Shown here piece after piece: positions 54,738-62,781 of a stretch of 64,000 bases of DNA. The DNA lies in contig NZ_CP110973.1 in NCBI RefSeq assembly GCF_026248825.1, forward strand, positions 372,001 to 436,000. The letters run 5' to 3'. The stretch comes from Larkinella insperata (GTDB lineage Bacteria; Bacteroidota; Bacteroidia; Cytophagales; Spirosomataceae). The position numbers and the translations under genes are program-made. Numbering within the stretch: the first letter of the stretch is position 1; every line of letters starts with the position of its first letter. The notes beneath the pieces were generated by a model that saw only the letters and a program-made list of their open reading frames with translations, ran no database searches and was not told where the DNA came from.

Positions 54738-55427
54738 ATGATTGAAGAGCAACGGTTGACCGAGGACCGAAATTTAAAAACCGGGAAGGTGAGCATTACA
54801 CTGGCCCGCGCACTGTCGGTGGTTTTCCACCCGCTGTTGATGCCCACCATTCTGTTCAGCATTCTGTTGTTCCGGACACCGGCTGTCCTGGGCGTCGACA
54901 CGTTTACTGCAACCTTCAGGCTGAGTCTGCTGGTGCTGATTGGCATCAGTACGTTCATCATTCCGGCCTGTCTTATTTATTTCATGCACCGCATGGGGCA
55001 CGTCCGCAGCCTGCACATGGATGAGCTGCGCGACCGGCGGTTGCCGTACTTCCTGACCGCTTTGCTGTACACCACCACCACCCTGGTATTTGCGTTTCGG
55101 CTTTCTCCGCTTTCGGACATTGCGCCCGAAATCGGCATTGTGCTGGGCAGCATAACGGTATCGGTTACACTGGTGGGGCTCATTAGTCTGTTCTGGAAGA
55201 TCAGCGCCCACAGCGTCGGCATCAGCGGCATGGTGGGCGCCCTGCTCGGAATGGCCATCAAAGCCAGCGAAATGACGCTGCTGCACCCGCTGCTGCTGCT
55301 GATCGTTCTGGCGGGTTTACTGGCCAGCGCCCGGCTGCACCTCAACGCCCACACGCCCGCCCAGGTTTCGGCGGGTCTGGCGCTGGGTCTGGTGGTAAGT
55401 CTGCTCACGGTCATGCTGATGCTTTAA
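54738..55427 (+). CDS. PAP2-related integral membrane protein
   Basis: 229 aa with about six membrane segments. The later part, KISAHSVGISGMVGAL (about 155-170) and SARLHLNAHTPAQVSAG (about 198-214), resembles the second and third PAP2 phosphatase motifs, with the His of motif 2 and the Arg and His of motif 3 kept. The usual motif-1 KxxxxxxRP is only weakly visible (DRRLPYF). It may be a lipid phosphatase or a relative that has lost activity. Confidence 0.65.
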   Translation: MIEEQRLTEDRNLKTGKVSITLARALSVVFHPLLMPTILFSILLFRTPAVLGVDTFTATFRLSLLVLIGISTFIIPACLIYFMHRMGHVRSLHMDELRDRRLPYFLTALLYTTTTLVFAFRLSPLSDIAPEIGIVLGSITVSVTLVGLISLFWKISAHSVGISGMVGALLGMAIKASEMTLLHPLLLLIVLAGLLASARLHLNAHTPAQVSAGLALGLVVSLLTVMLML

Positions 55428-55492
55428 GCAGGCGCTTCGGAGCTAAATGCCTGATCCATAGCCGTATCTCCTACCTTCAAACCAACTAACGC

Positions 55493-56287
55493 ATGTTTCA
55501 CCACCTGCTGTTTTCCGTTTCGAACGGTATTTGCCAGATTACCCTCAACCGCCCGCAGGTGCACAACGCGCTGAGTCCCGACTTGATCCGGGAGATTGCG
55601 AGCGCCTTCGAAACCGCCGGGGCCGACGAGACCGTGCGCGTGGTGGTCCTGACGGGGGCGGGCGACCGGGCATTTTGTTCGGGCGCCGATTTGAAAGAAG
55701 CCGCCGGGCAACTCCAGGGCACGGACGGCTTTTCGATGGGCGACCTGCTGCGCTCGACCTATCACCCCATGATCCGGGCGATCCGGAAGCTGCCCAAACC
55801 GGTGGTTTGCCGGTTGAACGGAGTGGCCGCCGGGGCGGGTTGTTCGCTCGCGCTGGCCTGCGACGTGGTGATTGCCGCCGAGGAAGCGTATCTGTCGCTC
55901 CTGTTCGTTGGGATCGGGCTGATGCCCGACGCCGGTTCAACGTTTTTCCTGCCGCGTCTGGTGGGTTCGCAGAAGGCGTTTGAGTTATGCAGCACCGGTC
56001 GGCGGGTATACGGCCCGGAAGCTGCGCAACTGGGGTTGATCACCCGCTCGGTTCCGGCCGCCGAACTGGACCAGGCCGTGGCCGAAACCGTTGCGTATTA
56101 CGCCAGCGCCCCTACCCAAGCCATCGGTTTGATGAAATTAGCGCTGAACCAATCGCTGTACACCGATCTGGAAGCGCAGCTGGAGCAAGAAGCTCAGTAT
56201 CAGAATCAATTGGGGCAGTCGCCGGATGCAGCTGAGGGCATCATGGCCTTTTTGCAGAAGCGAAAACCCATTTTCCAGGGAAAATAG
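55493..56287 (+). CDS. enoyl-CoA hydratase/isomerase-family protein (PaaG-like)
   Basis: 264 aa crotonase-fold enzyme. Oxyanion-hole segments are FCSGADLKEAAG (about residues 62-73) and GVAAGAGCSLALACD (about 110-124). The later LMPDAGSTFFLPRLVG has an Asp rather than the hydratase Glu, as in PaaG-type isomerases. Acts on acyl-CoA esters in the cytoplasm, possibly phenylacetyl-CoA or fatty acid breakdown; no other pathway genes are nearby, so the substrate is open. Confidence 0.9.
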   Translation: MFHHLLFSVSNGICQITLNRPQVHNALSPDLIREIASAFETAGADETVRVVVLTGAGDRAFCSGADLKEAAGQLQGTDGFSMGDLLRSTYHPMIRAIRKLPKPVVCRLNGVAAGAGCSLALACDVVIAAEEAYLSLLFVGIGLMPDAGSTFFLPRLVGSQKAFELCSTGRRVYGPEAAQLGLITRSVPAAELDQAVAETVAYYASAPTQAIGLMKLALNQSLYTDLEAQLEQEAQYQNQLGQSPDAAEGIMAFLQKRKPIFQGK

Positions 56288-56308
56288 GCTATAAATTTTT
56301 GCCGCTCA

Positions 56309-56339
56309 TTTGAATCTTATCTTTTTTGTTTTACTTTTG
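56309..56339 (+). promoter_or_regulatory. promoter of the tRNA-Arg gene
   Basis: TTTG (56309-56312), 19 nt, TACTTTTG (56332-56339): a full match to the Bacteroidota consensus, ending 18 nt before the mature tRNA. Confidence 0.85.
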
Positions 56340-56357
56340 CAGTCCCAACACGGGAAT

Positions 56358-56431
56358 GCATTCGTAGCTCAATTGGATAGAGCACCTGACTACGGATCAG
56401 GAGGTTTGGGGTTCGAATCCCTACGAGTGCA
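56358..56431 (+). tRNA. tRNA-Arg (anticodon ACG)
   Basis: 74 nt. The acceptor stem GCATTCG/CGAGTGC pairs fully with one T-G; the anticodon loop CTACGGA in the CCTGA/TCAGG stem gives ACG, which after A-to-I editing reads CGN codons. The T loop GTTCGAATC is canonical. The discriminator base is A and the CCA end is not encoded. Confidence 0.96.
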
Positions 56432-56442
56432 CAGAAATAACC

Positions 56443-56479
56443 AGCCACTTACCGCTACCATGCCGTGAGTGGCTTTTTT
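56443..56479 (+). terminator. terminator after tRNA-Arg
   Basis: 9-bp stem AGCCACTTA/TGAGTGGCT (one T-G pair) followed by six T, starting 12 nt after the tRNA. Confidence 0.78.
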
Positions 56480-56529
56480 CATGCCCATTCAGCAGTAGCC
56501 TGGCAGCAGCTGGCGACCTTGAATCACCG

Positions 56530-56970
56530 CTATCCTTCAGACGATCCAGGCGATTTCCGGAGTCTTCCCCAGGCTATAAAAGCGGCTATGAGGGCAAAAA
56601 ACAGATTGACCCCAATGACCGACGTTTCGCCCCGTATACTGTGAAAAACGCTGGCGCAGGCCATCAGGATTACAATGCCAATTGCAGCAATGGCTGTCAG
56701 TTTGGGTTTTACGCGAAGCAAGGTTGGTGCCAGTAGGCCAACCGCCCCCAACAAGTCCACCAGACCGGTCAGTTTTACCAAACTAACCGGAACCTGTCCG
56801 GCCCAGGGCCACAAGGCGGCTAACTTTTCAATCGGTTGAAACAATTTCAGGCCGGCAGCCCAGAACAGGCTGGCAGCCAGTATACCCTGCGCGGCCCAAA
56901 GGAGAAGGTGCATTGCGTTGAAAGACTTTTGTGGAGTGATCATTCGGTGTAGTTTTTTCGTGAATGACAC
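56530..56970 (-). CDS. DoxX-family membrane protein
   Basis: 146 aa with four membrane segments. LLLWAAQGILAASLFWAAGLKL (shown in part) and VKLTGLVDLLGAVGLLAPTLL are typical of small DoxX-like proteins, linked in some bacteria to redox or quinone homeostasis. Alternative start at 56943. Divergent from the HxlR regulator (105 nt between), which may control it. Confidence 0.85.
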   Translation of the reverse strand: MSFTKKLHRMITPQKSFNAMHLLLWAAQGILAASLFWAAGLKLFQPIEKLAALWPWAGQVPVSLVKLTGLVDLLGAVGLLAPTLLRVKPKLTAIAAIGIVILMACASVFHSIRGETSVIGVNLFFALIAAFIAWGRLRKSPGSSEG

Positions 56971-57075
56971 AAAAGTCTTTACATTCGCTTTCTAATCGAA
57001 AGCACTTCCATAGGGGATAGCGCTTTCCCGTGAGATAGTAACGCGGAGACACACGTAGCTAAACCGTCAAAAAAA

Positions 57076-57414
57076 ATGCTGACAGCCGAAGGATGCCCTA
57101 AAACCATGCTTTCCATCCGGGACGCCCTGGAAGCCGTGGAAGGGCGGTGGAAACTATTGATTCTGTTTGCATTAGCTCAATCTCCTAAACGATTCAAGCA
57201 ACTGGCCAAAGAGGTGCCGGGCATTACGGATAAAACGCTTTCAAAGGAGCTGAAAAGCCTGGAGAGCAATAAACTGGTGCAGCGGAACGTCTACGATACC
57301 TTCCCTCCGACGGTCCAGTATTCCATTACGGCCCACGGCAAGTCACTGGAGAAGGTCATCGAAGAACTGCACTACTGGGGCCTGGCCCATCGCCGAGAAA
57401 TCATGGGGAAATAA
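57076..57414 (+). CDS. HxlR-family winged-helix regulator
   Basis: 112 aa. HxlR/DUF24 fold: GCPKTMLSIRDALEAVEGRW with the conserved early Cys (residue 6), LLILFALAQSPKRFKQLAKE, the recognition region ITDKTLSKELKSLESNKLV, and the wing VQYSITAHGKSL. Many members sense reactive electrophiles or oxidants through the N-terminal Cys. Likely controls the divergent DoxX gene and perhaps the following siderophore-type gene. Confidence 0.92.
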   Translation: MLTAEGCPKTMLSIRDALEAVEGRWKLLILFALAQSPKRFKQLAKEVPGITDKTLSKELKSLESNKLVQRNVYDTFPPTVQYSITAHGKSLEKVIEELHYWGLAHRREIMGK

Positions 57415-57495
57415 CGCAGTATGCCAACGGCTCTTCCCTGCCATTCGTCCACCTATTCCGGCCATTTGTAGGACAAATACCGTGTTTCCGGTAGC

Positions 57496-57503
57496 TAGTT
57501 TTG
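57496..57503 (+). promoter_or_regulatory. -7 element TAGTTTTG before the siderophore-interacting protein gene
   Basis: Matches TAnnTTTG and gives a leader of about 12 nt to the ATG at 57522. The nearest TTTG upstream is 27 nt away, longer than usual. Confidence 0.45.
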
Positions 57504-57521
57504 CCGAAACATGTAGAGAAA

Positions 57522-58217
57522 ATGGCCAATATTCTAAAAAAAACAGTTGCTGGTTTGCTGGATAAGATGCTGACACCCGCCCGGGTGTTAGCCGTTCGTG
57601 CCTGGCAACCCGCCACGCTGTATGAAGTCGATGCTCACCTTCCAACGGTTGATATGGCGAAGTGGGACACCATAAAACGGGTAAAGTGCAAGGTAGATGA
57701 CTTTGCGTTCCGGGACTACACCCCGGCGTTGTGGAATGCCGACCAGAACATATGCACCCTGTACATCGAAGCCGGGCATAACGGCGCTGGTAGTCGGTGG
57801 GTGCAACGACTGAAAACGGGCGACGAAATTTTATTGAGCGTTGCCCATGCCGCCCCCCTGCCCGCTCAGGAAGGGAAAATACTGTGCCTTGCCGATGGAA
57901 GCGCGTTAGGGCATTGTCTGGGTCTGAAGCAATTAACCGATCGACAGAAATACCCCATGGACGTTGCCGTTTATTTGCATGATCCGTACGAAATACCGAC
58001 CTCCCTGACCGAAAACAACACCGAGTTTGAGTTTATCACCCAGCCGCACGGTGATCGTCTCGCCCTGCTGGAAAAGTGGTATACCGCTAGAGATGTAAGC
58101 GCTTATTCCTCCATTTATATCGCGGGTAATATTCCGATGGTGACGGCTTTACGGAGAAAGTTAAAAGCGTTACCGGCGGTACGCGCCAGGATTTATTCGC
58201 ACGGCTTTTGGTCCTAA
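57522..58217 (+). CDS. siderophore-interacting protein (SIP-type ferric reductase)
   Basis: 231 aa from the ATG at 57522. N-terminal FAD-binding part (KRVKCKVDDFAFRDYTPALWN) with LYIEAGHNGAGSRWVQRLKTGDEILLSV, then the SIP NAD(P)H-binding part (ILCLADGSALGHCLGLKQL; IYIAGNIPMVTALRRKLKAL). Members reduce ferric siderophores in the cytoplasm to release iron. The AraC gene follows after 4 nt and is likely co-transcribed. No siderophore receptor or synthesis gene is nearby. Confidence 0.88.
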   Translation: MANILKKTVAGLLDKMLTPARVLAVRAWQPATLYEVDAHLPTVDMAKWDTIKRVKCKVDDFAFRDYTPALWNADQNICTLYIEAGHNGAGSRWVQRLKTGDEILLSVAHAAPLPAQEGKILCLADGSALGHCLGLKQLTDRQKYPMDVAVYLHDPYEIPTSLTENNTEFEFITQPHGDRLALLEKWYTARDVSAYSSIYIAGNIPMVTALRRKLKALPAVRARIYSHGFWS

Positions 58218-58221
58218 ACAA

Positions 58222-59088
58222 ATGGCGAAAGAAGATATTCAGATTTATCATTTAGAAAAAACACTGTCCGGTATAGCCATTTTTTCGTTGTCGGATGAAA
58301 TTATTCCGGCGCATTTGAATGAGAACGTCATTCTCCCCCACCGCCACGATCATTATTGCTGTTTTTTTGTTGAGAATGGGCACCTGAATTTCAATGTCGA
58401 TTTCCAGAATCTGGCCATTCAACCGGCCTCGCTTTTGCTATCCTGCCCGGGGCAAGTTCATCAACCCGGCGAGGCCAAGGACCTTACTGGATGGGCTATG
58501 GCATTTGAGGCTCAATTGATTGACCAAAACGCCCGGCTGATCATCGAACAATCGTTTGCAAAAGTTGCCCTGATTTCATTACAGCCGTCCGAAAAAGAAT
58601 GGTTTGCCAACGTGTTCCGCTTGATTCACTCAACGGTAGAAGACAAGTCTCCCAGTTTTCATTTTCAATTGCTCCAGACGTTATTAAACGCTTTTTTTTA
58701 CAAAGCCGTCATCCTTTTTCAAACGCAGGAAAATGAACAGATCCGGAACCTGTCTTTACGCAGTATTGAGATCGTTAAAACGTTTCAGTTGTTAATCAGG
58801 AAGCATTTTCTTGTCCTGAAAAAACCAGCGGATTATGCGTCAAAAATGAACATAACCGTCAGCTATTTAAACGACACGGTAAAGTCAGTAACCGGTTTTT
58901 CCACTACTTATTTCATCCAGCAGGAAGTCTTCCGGGAGGCTCAGCGATTGTTGTTTTACACCGCGAAAAGTGTCAAGGAGATTGCTTATCAACTAGGTTA
59001 CGACGATTATAAATACTTCATCCGGTTGTTCCGCAAAATCGCCGGTACGTCGCCCGCCCATTTCAGGAAAGCCACTAACCAACCCTGA
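58222..59088 (+). CDS. AraC-family transcriptional regulator
   Basis: 288 aa. N-terminal cupin-like ligand domain (LPHRHDHYCCFFVENGHLNF, about residues 32-51), C-terminal double HTH (ADYASKMNITVSYLNDTVKS, then VKEIAYQLGYDDYKYFIRLFR). Encoded 4 nt after the siderophore-interacting protein gene, so it probably controls it. Confidence 0.93.
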   Translation: MAKEDIQIYHLEKTLSGIAIFSLSDEIIPAHLNENVILPHRHDHYCCFFVENGHLNFNVDFQNLAIQPASLLLSCPGQVHQPGEAKDLTGWAMAFEAQLIDQNARLIIEQSFAKVALISLQPSEKEWFANVFRLIHSTVEDKSPSFHFQLLQTLLNAFFYKAVILFQTQENEQIRNLSLRSIEIVKTFQLLIRKHFLVLKKPADYASKMNITVSYLNDTVKSVTGFSTTYFIQQEVFREAQRLLFYTAKSVKEIAYQLGYDDYKYFIRLFRKIAGTSPAHFRKATNQP

Positions 59089-59343
59089 CCAGCCGACGGG
59101 ATTCAACCAAAATTCAAAGCCCGGCCAAATGCCGGGCCTGAATCCACGTTGAAGAGGGTACAGAGAGGTTCTGCCGGAAGCCGCCAGCCTGTCTTCTATT
59201 GAGATGCACAATTCTATGACGCAACACGGAGCGGCAAGGCCCCGCTCCGTCCCCTCCGCACCTGGAAGGAGACCCTTCGTGGAGCAGGGACTTATAGGCC
59301 GGCCTAAAATTAGACCGAAACCGCCGTTCCGCAGGTTACCAAA

Positions 59344-59940
59344 TCATGAAGGAATAATCAATTTTTTGCGATCGGACCGACAACGGTTCGGTCCAACTGC
59401 CCTTCGTCCGTAACCGGGATTCTGGTACATTTTATCCGGATTCAATTTGTACTCGTCGAACGGTATGGGATAATCATAATCTTTCGTACCGAAGTCGGAA
59501 AGCTTCGCAATTCCGAAATCAGCCTGCGATTTGGTTTTCATGTACGCGACCAGTTCAGCCGGGTTGAACGTCCGCAGCAGATCGAACCAGCGGTGGTTTT
59601 CAAACGCCAGCTCCACCCGGCGCTCGTGCAGAATAGCCAGCTTCAGCGTCGGTTACTTGCTGCTGTAGGCCGGGTTGGCTTTCGATAGCTCGTACCGGGG
59701 CAAACCGGCCCGCTCCCAGACCAGGTACTGAATGGCCGCGGCTTCTTCGCCCAGCAACTGGTGGGTTTCGGCCAGCATCAGCAGCACGTCGGCGTAACGG
59801 ATCAGAACCCAGTCGTTTCCGCCGTAGCCGTTGGTTCCGGCGGCTGCGCTGGCATCCCGGTAGTTGGTAATGAAGTAATCCTTCACCGTTGCGGCATTGG
59901 CCGGACAAGGGCTAATCCTCATTCCGTAGTCGCTTCGACT
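59344..59940 (-). pseudogene. remnant of a SusD-family lipoprotein gene
   Basis: One reading frame on the minus strand, interrupted by TAA at 59653-59655, codes for the last about 190 residues of a RagB/SusD protein: SRSDYGMRI, ATVKDYFITNYRDASAA, NDWVLIRYADVLLMLAETHQL, then after the stop PTLKLAILHERRVELAFENH and RWFDLLRTFNPAELV, ending near MYQNPGY. The N-terminal about 300 residues, signal peptide and SusC partner are missing, and the frame closes at a TAG just beyond 59940. The gap 59089-59343 before it holds no gene I can support. Confidence 0.85.
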
Positions 59941-60109
59941 TCCTTCTTTCTATATTAACGACGGAAACGTACGGAATGTCACTGCGCTTGGTGGATTTCC
60001 GGTCCTCCCAGGGAGGCCCTGTCACCGACTCATTTGGCAGTACCGCATCAAGAATTGACCTCAATCTAAATAATTCTGCTAATATTGTAGTTTGTCAATC
60101 ACCTTCCTT

Positions 60110-60973
60110 ATGGCTAATAGCGTTATTCAACTCATCCAATCAAACAGAGCACAATTGCTGGATCTCTGGATCCAACGACAACTGACCAGTGACAGTCTTC
60201 GGGACGACTTAATGACCAACGACGAACTGCGTGCTCAATCCGAAGAATTAGTAAATGCCTTAGCCAGGGGTTTGACGGAAGAAAACATCAACGAGGTTGA
60301 TTCTCCTCAATTTGATGAAGTATACGAGATCCTATCCGGAATTTCGGTTTCCCGCGCCCAGCAGGGTTTTTCGCCCCGCGAAACAGGTTTGTATATTTTC
60401 AGTTTAAAGGAAGCCATCCTGGATTTGCTCCGGCAGGAAGTAACCGACGCCAACCAGCTCTTTGAGGAAAGCCTGAAAGTCAATCGTTTACTAGACGGCC
60501 TGGGCGTGATTACGTTTGAAACCTTCATCAAAGGCCGTGAAGAGGTAATTCTGCGGCAGACCGAGGAGATCAGCGACATTTCAACCCCGGTTATCCAGAT
60601 CTGGGAAGGGATCCTGGCACTGCCGATCATTGGTACGCTGGATAGTTCGCGAACGCAGGTGGTGATGGAAAACCTGCTTCAAAAAATTGTCGACACGGGC
60701 AGCAACATCGCCATTCTGGACATCTCGGGGGTCCCCGCCGTTGACTCGCTGGTGGCCCAGCACCTGATCAAAACCGTAAGCGCTACGCGTTTGATGGGCG
60801 CCGAGTGCATCATCAGCGGTATCCGGCCCGAAATTGCGCAGACCGTCGTTCATTTGGGCATCGATTTGTCAAATATTATCACGAAAGCATCCCTGGCCAG
60901 CGCCCTTAAGCACGCCTTTGCCATGAGCAAAATGGTCGTCAAGCGGACCGATGCAGATAAGAAGTCCTTCTAG
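60110..60973 (+). CDS. rsbR: RsbR-type stressosome scaffold/sensor (STAS domain)
   Basis: 287 aa from the ATG at 60110. N-terminal helical RsbRD-type sensor domain (about residues 10-150: WIQRQLTSDSLRDDL, EEVILRQTEEISDIS at the linker), then a STAS domain. The STAS part matches B. subtilis RsbRA closely: VDS (S213) stands where the phosphorylated T171 lies, and IRPEIAQT (T245) matches T205. With RsbS it forms the large stressosome shell that holds RsbT; the kinase phosphorylates these sites on stress. First gene of a five-gene operon. Confidence 0.93.
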   Translation: MANSVIQLIQSNRAQLLDLWIQRQLTSDSLRDDLMTNDELRAQSEELVNALARGLTEENINEVDSPQFDEVYEILSGISVSRAQQGFSPRETGLYIFSLKEAILDLLRQEVTDANQLFEESLKVNRLLDGLGVITFETFIKGREEVILRQTEEISDISTPVIQIWEGILALPIIGTLDSSRTQVVMENLLQKIVDTGSNIAILDISGVPAVDSLVAQHLIKTVSATRLMGAECIISGIRPEIAQTVVHLGIDLSNIITKASLASALKHAFAMSKMVVKRTDADKKSF

Positions 60974-60980
60974 ACTGTTT

Positions 60981-61379
60981 ATGGATAAAATACCCATCCT
61001 GCGAATGGGGCCCTTTCTGCTGGTCACCATTCAAGTTGATCTCTACGACCGGCTGGCCTTAAACCTGGAAAGCGACCTGGTTCAGAGGGTTCACCAAACC
61101 GGGGCCCGGGGGGTGCTCATTGACATTTCGGCGGTATCCATCGTTGATTCGTTTATGGGCCGCATCCTGGGCAACATTGCCAGTATGACCCGCGTACTGG
61201 ACGCCGAAACCGTTGTCGTGGGCATGCAGCCCGCGGTAGCCATTACCCTGATCGAACTCGGCTTATCGTTGAAAGGCGTCCATACCGCCCTCGACGTTGA
61301 ACGAGGAATGGCCCTCCTGCAAGCGAAGCTTGACTGGGATAATGACGTGGCGGATGACGATGGTGATGACATTGAGTAA
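60981..61379 (+). CDS. rsbS: RsbS-type stressosome protein (STAS domain)
   Basis: 132 aa from the ATG at 60981. A single STAS domain. GVLIDISAVSIVDSF contains S57, the match of B. subtilis RsbS S59 whose phosphorylation frees RsbT; TVVVGMQPAVAITLIELGL and GVHTALDVERGMALL are nearly the RsbS consensus. An acidic tail (NDVADDDGDDIE) follows. Begins 7 nt after rsbR. Confidence 0.95.
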   Translation: MDKIPILRMGPFLLVTIQVDLYDRLALNLESDLVQRVHQTGARGVLIDISAVSIVDSFMGRILGNIASMTRVLDAETVVVGMQPAVAITLIELGLSLKGVHTALDVERGMALLQAKLDWDNDVADDDGDDIE

Positions 61380-61386
61380 AGACCGA

Positions 61387-61773
61387 ATGTCCATCACACG
61401 CGAACAGGACATGGTCCCCTTTCGAAATCGCGTCAAAGAAGCCGCCGTTAAAATTGGCATGGGCATTGTCAACCAAACCAAACTCATTACGGCCGCCAGC
61501 GAACTGGTCCGCAACATGTTTCGCTACGCGGGCGGGGGTGAAGTGCTGATCGAAGTGGTCAGCAAAGGGCGCGAATCGGGCGTACGGCTTACGTTTATTG
61601 ATAAAGGACCCGGCATTGCCGACCTGAACCTGGCCATGCAGGACGGTTACTCAACCGGGAGAAGTCTGGGGCTGGGCCTTCCCGGCACCAAACGGCTGGT
61701 CAACGAATTTGATCTCAAAAGTACCGTGGGTCAGGGCACAACCGTGACCATTTTAAAGTGGAAGAATGGATAA
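61387..61773 (+). CDS. rsbT: RsbT-type switch kinase
   Basis: 128 aa from the ATG at 61387 (MSITREQDMV), 7 nt after rsbS; an in-frame ATG at 61366 overlapping rsbS by 14 nt is also possible. GHKL ATPase: N box ASELVRNMFRYAGGG, G1 DKGPGIADL, G2 RSLGLGLPGTKRLV. It phosphorylates RsbR and RsbS and, once released, turns on a partner. Overlaps the next gene by 8 bp. Confidence 0.94.
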   Translation: MSITREQDMVPFRNRVKEAAVKIGMGIVNQTKLITAASELVRNMFRYAGGGEVLIEVVSKGRESGVRLTFIDKGPGIADLNLAMQDGYSTGRSLGLGLPGTKRLVNEFDLKSTVGQGTTVTILKWKNG

Positions 61774-62776
61774 CTCCCCGCACGTACGATTTCAGGCCAC
61801 GGATCGGAGTTATCTGGCGCTCGCCAAAAAAGGAATCACGCAAATTGCCACTCAAGTGGGCTTTGCTGCCCAGCGGTTGAACGAGGTCGATCTGATTACC
61901 GCCGAACTGGCCTCCAACTTGGTCAAACACGGCGGAGGGGGCGAAATTCTGGCCCGGGCTTTTCAGACCAGCAGCCAGGCGGGTCTCGAACTCATCAGCA
62001 TCGACAACGGCCCGGGCATGGCCGACCCTGCGCGCATGATGCAGGACGGCGTTTCGACCACCGGCACGCTGGGAAACGGGCTGGGCTCCATCAACCGGCT
62101 GGCCGATCAGTTTCAGCTTTATTCCCAGAAAGGGTGGGGCACCATCCAATTGGCCCGGATTTTTAAAGACCCGGCACCGGATGTTCTTTCGACGGGCGGC
62201 TTTGAGTTTCGCTCCCTGCTGGTGCCCAAACCCGGCGAAACCGTCTGTGGCGACGGCTGCTACGTAAAACGCACCCCGGATCACATCAAACTGTTTCTGG
62301 GCGACGGCCTGGGGCACGGTCCGGAAGCAAACCGGGCGGTGCTGGAAGCGATCAAGGCCCTGCGTATTTGTCCGCACCACCATCCGGCGGACATCATTCG
62401 GTACATTCACCAGTCAGTTACCAAAACCCGGGGACTGGTCGGTTCGGTTATCGTCTTCGACGCGAAAACCCAGCAGTGGACCTGGTGTGGTGTGGGCAAC
62501 ATATCAACCCGGCTCAACGGCCCCTCGTATACCAAGAATGTGCTGTCCTACAACGGCATTATCGGCATGAACCTGCCCAATACCATGAACAACCACGTTA
62601 TTCCGTTTACCCGCGGGCAGCACGTGGTGATGTGTTCGGACGGCCTGCAATCCCGGTGGGATGTTTCAAAATATCCGCAGATTCACCGGTACGATTTAAC
62701 AATTTTGGCGGCTGCCTTGTATAAAGATTACGCCCGACGAACGGATGACACCTCGGTATTGATCGGACGTTTATAA
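61766..62776 (+). CDS. fused GHKL ATPase - PP2C phosphatase (RsbX-like)
   Basis: 336 aa. The first about 130 residues are an RsbT/RsbW-like ATPase with intact N box (TAELASNLVKHGGGG), G1 DNGPGMADP and G2 TLGNGLGSINRLA. The rest is a SpoIIE/PP2C domain with metal-binding motifs GDG (about 172), FLGDGLGHGP (about 186-195), MCSDGL and a final RTDDTSVLI. By its place after RsbRST it should dephosphorylate RsbS/RsbR to reset the stressosome, as RsbX does. A plain RsbX lacks the ATPase part, so this may be both a kinase and a phosphatase. Confidence 0.88.
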   Translation: MDNSPHVRFQATDRSYLALAKKGITQIATQVGFAAQRLNEVDLITAELASNLVKHGGGGEILARAFQTSSQAGLELISIDNGPGMADPARMMQDGVSTTGTLGNGLGSINRLADQFQLYSQKGWGTIQLARIFKDPAPDVLSTGGFEFRSLLVPKPGETVCGDGCYVKRTPDHIKLFLGDGLGHGPEANRAVLEAIKALRICPHHHPADIIRYIHQSVTKTRGLVGSVIVFDAKTQQWTWCGVGNISTRLNGPSYTKNVLSYNGIIGMNLPNTMNNHVIPFTRGQHVVMCSDGLQSRWDVSKYPQIHRYDLTILAAALYKDYARRTDDTSVLIGRL

Positions 62777-62781
62777 ACAGA

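Noticed and set aside
56358..60110. Genomic island integrated at the tRNA-Arg gene
   Set aside because: No integrase gene and no second copy of the tRNA 3' end was seen down to 60110.
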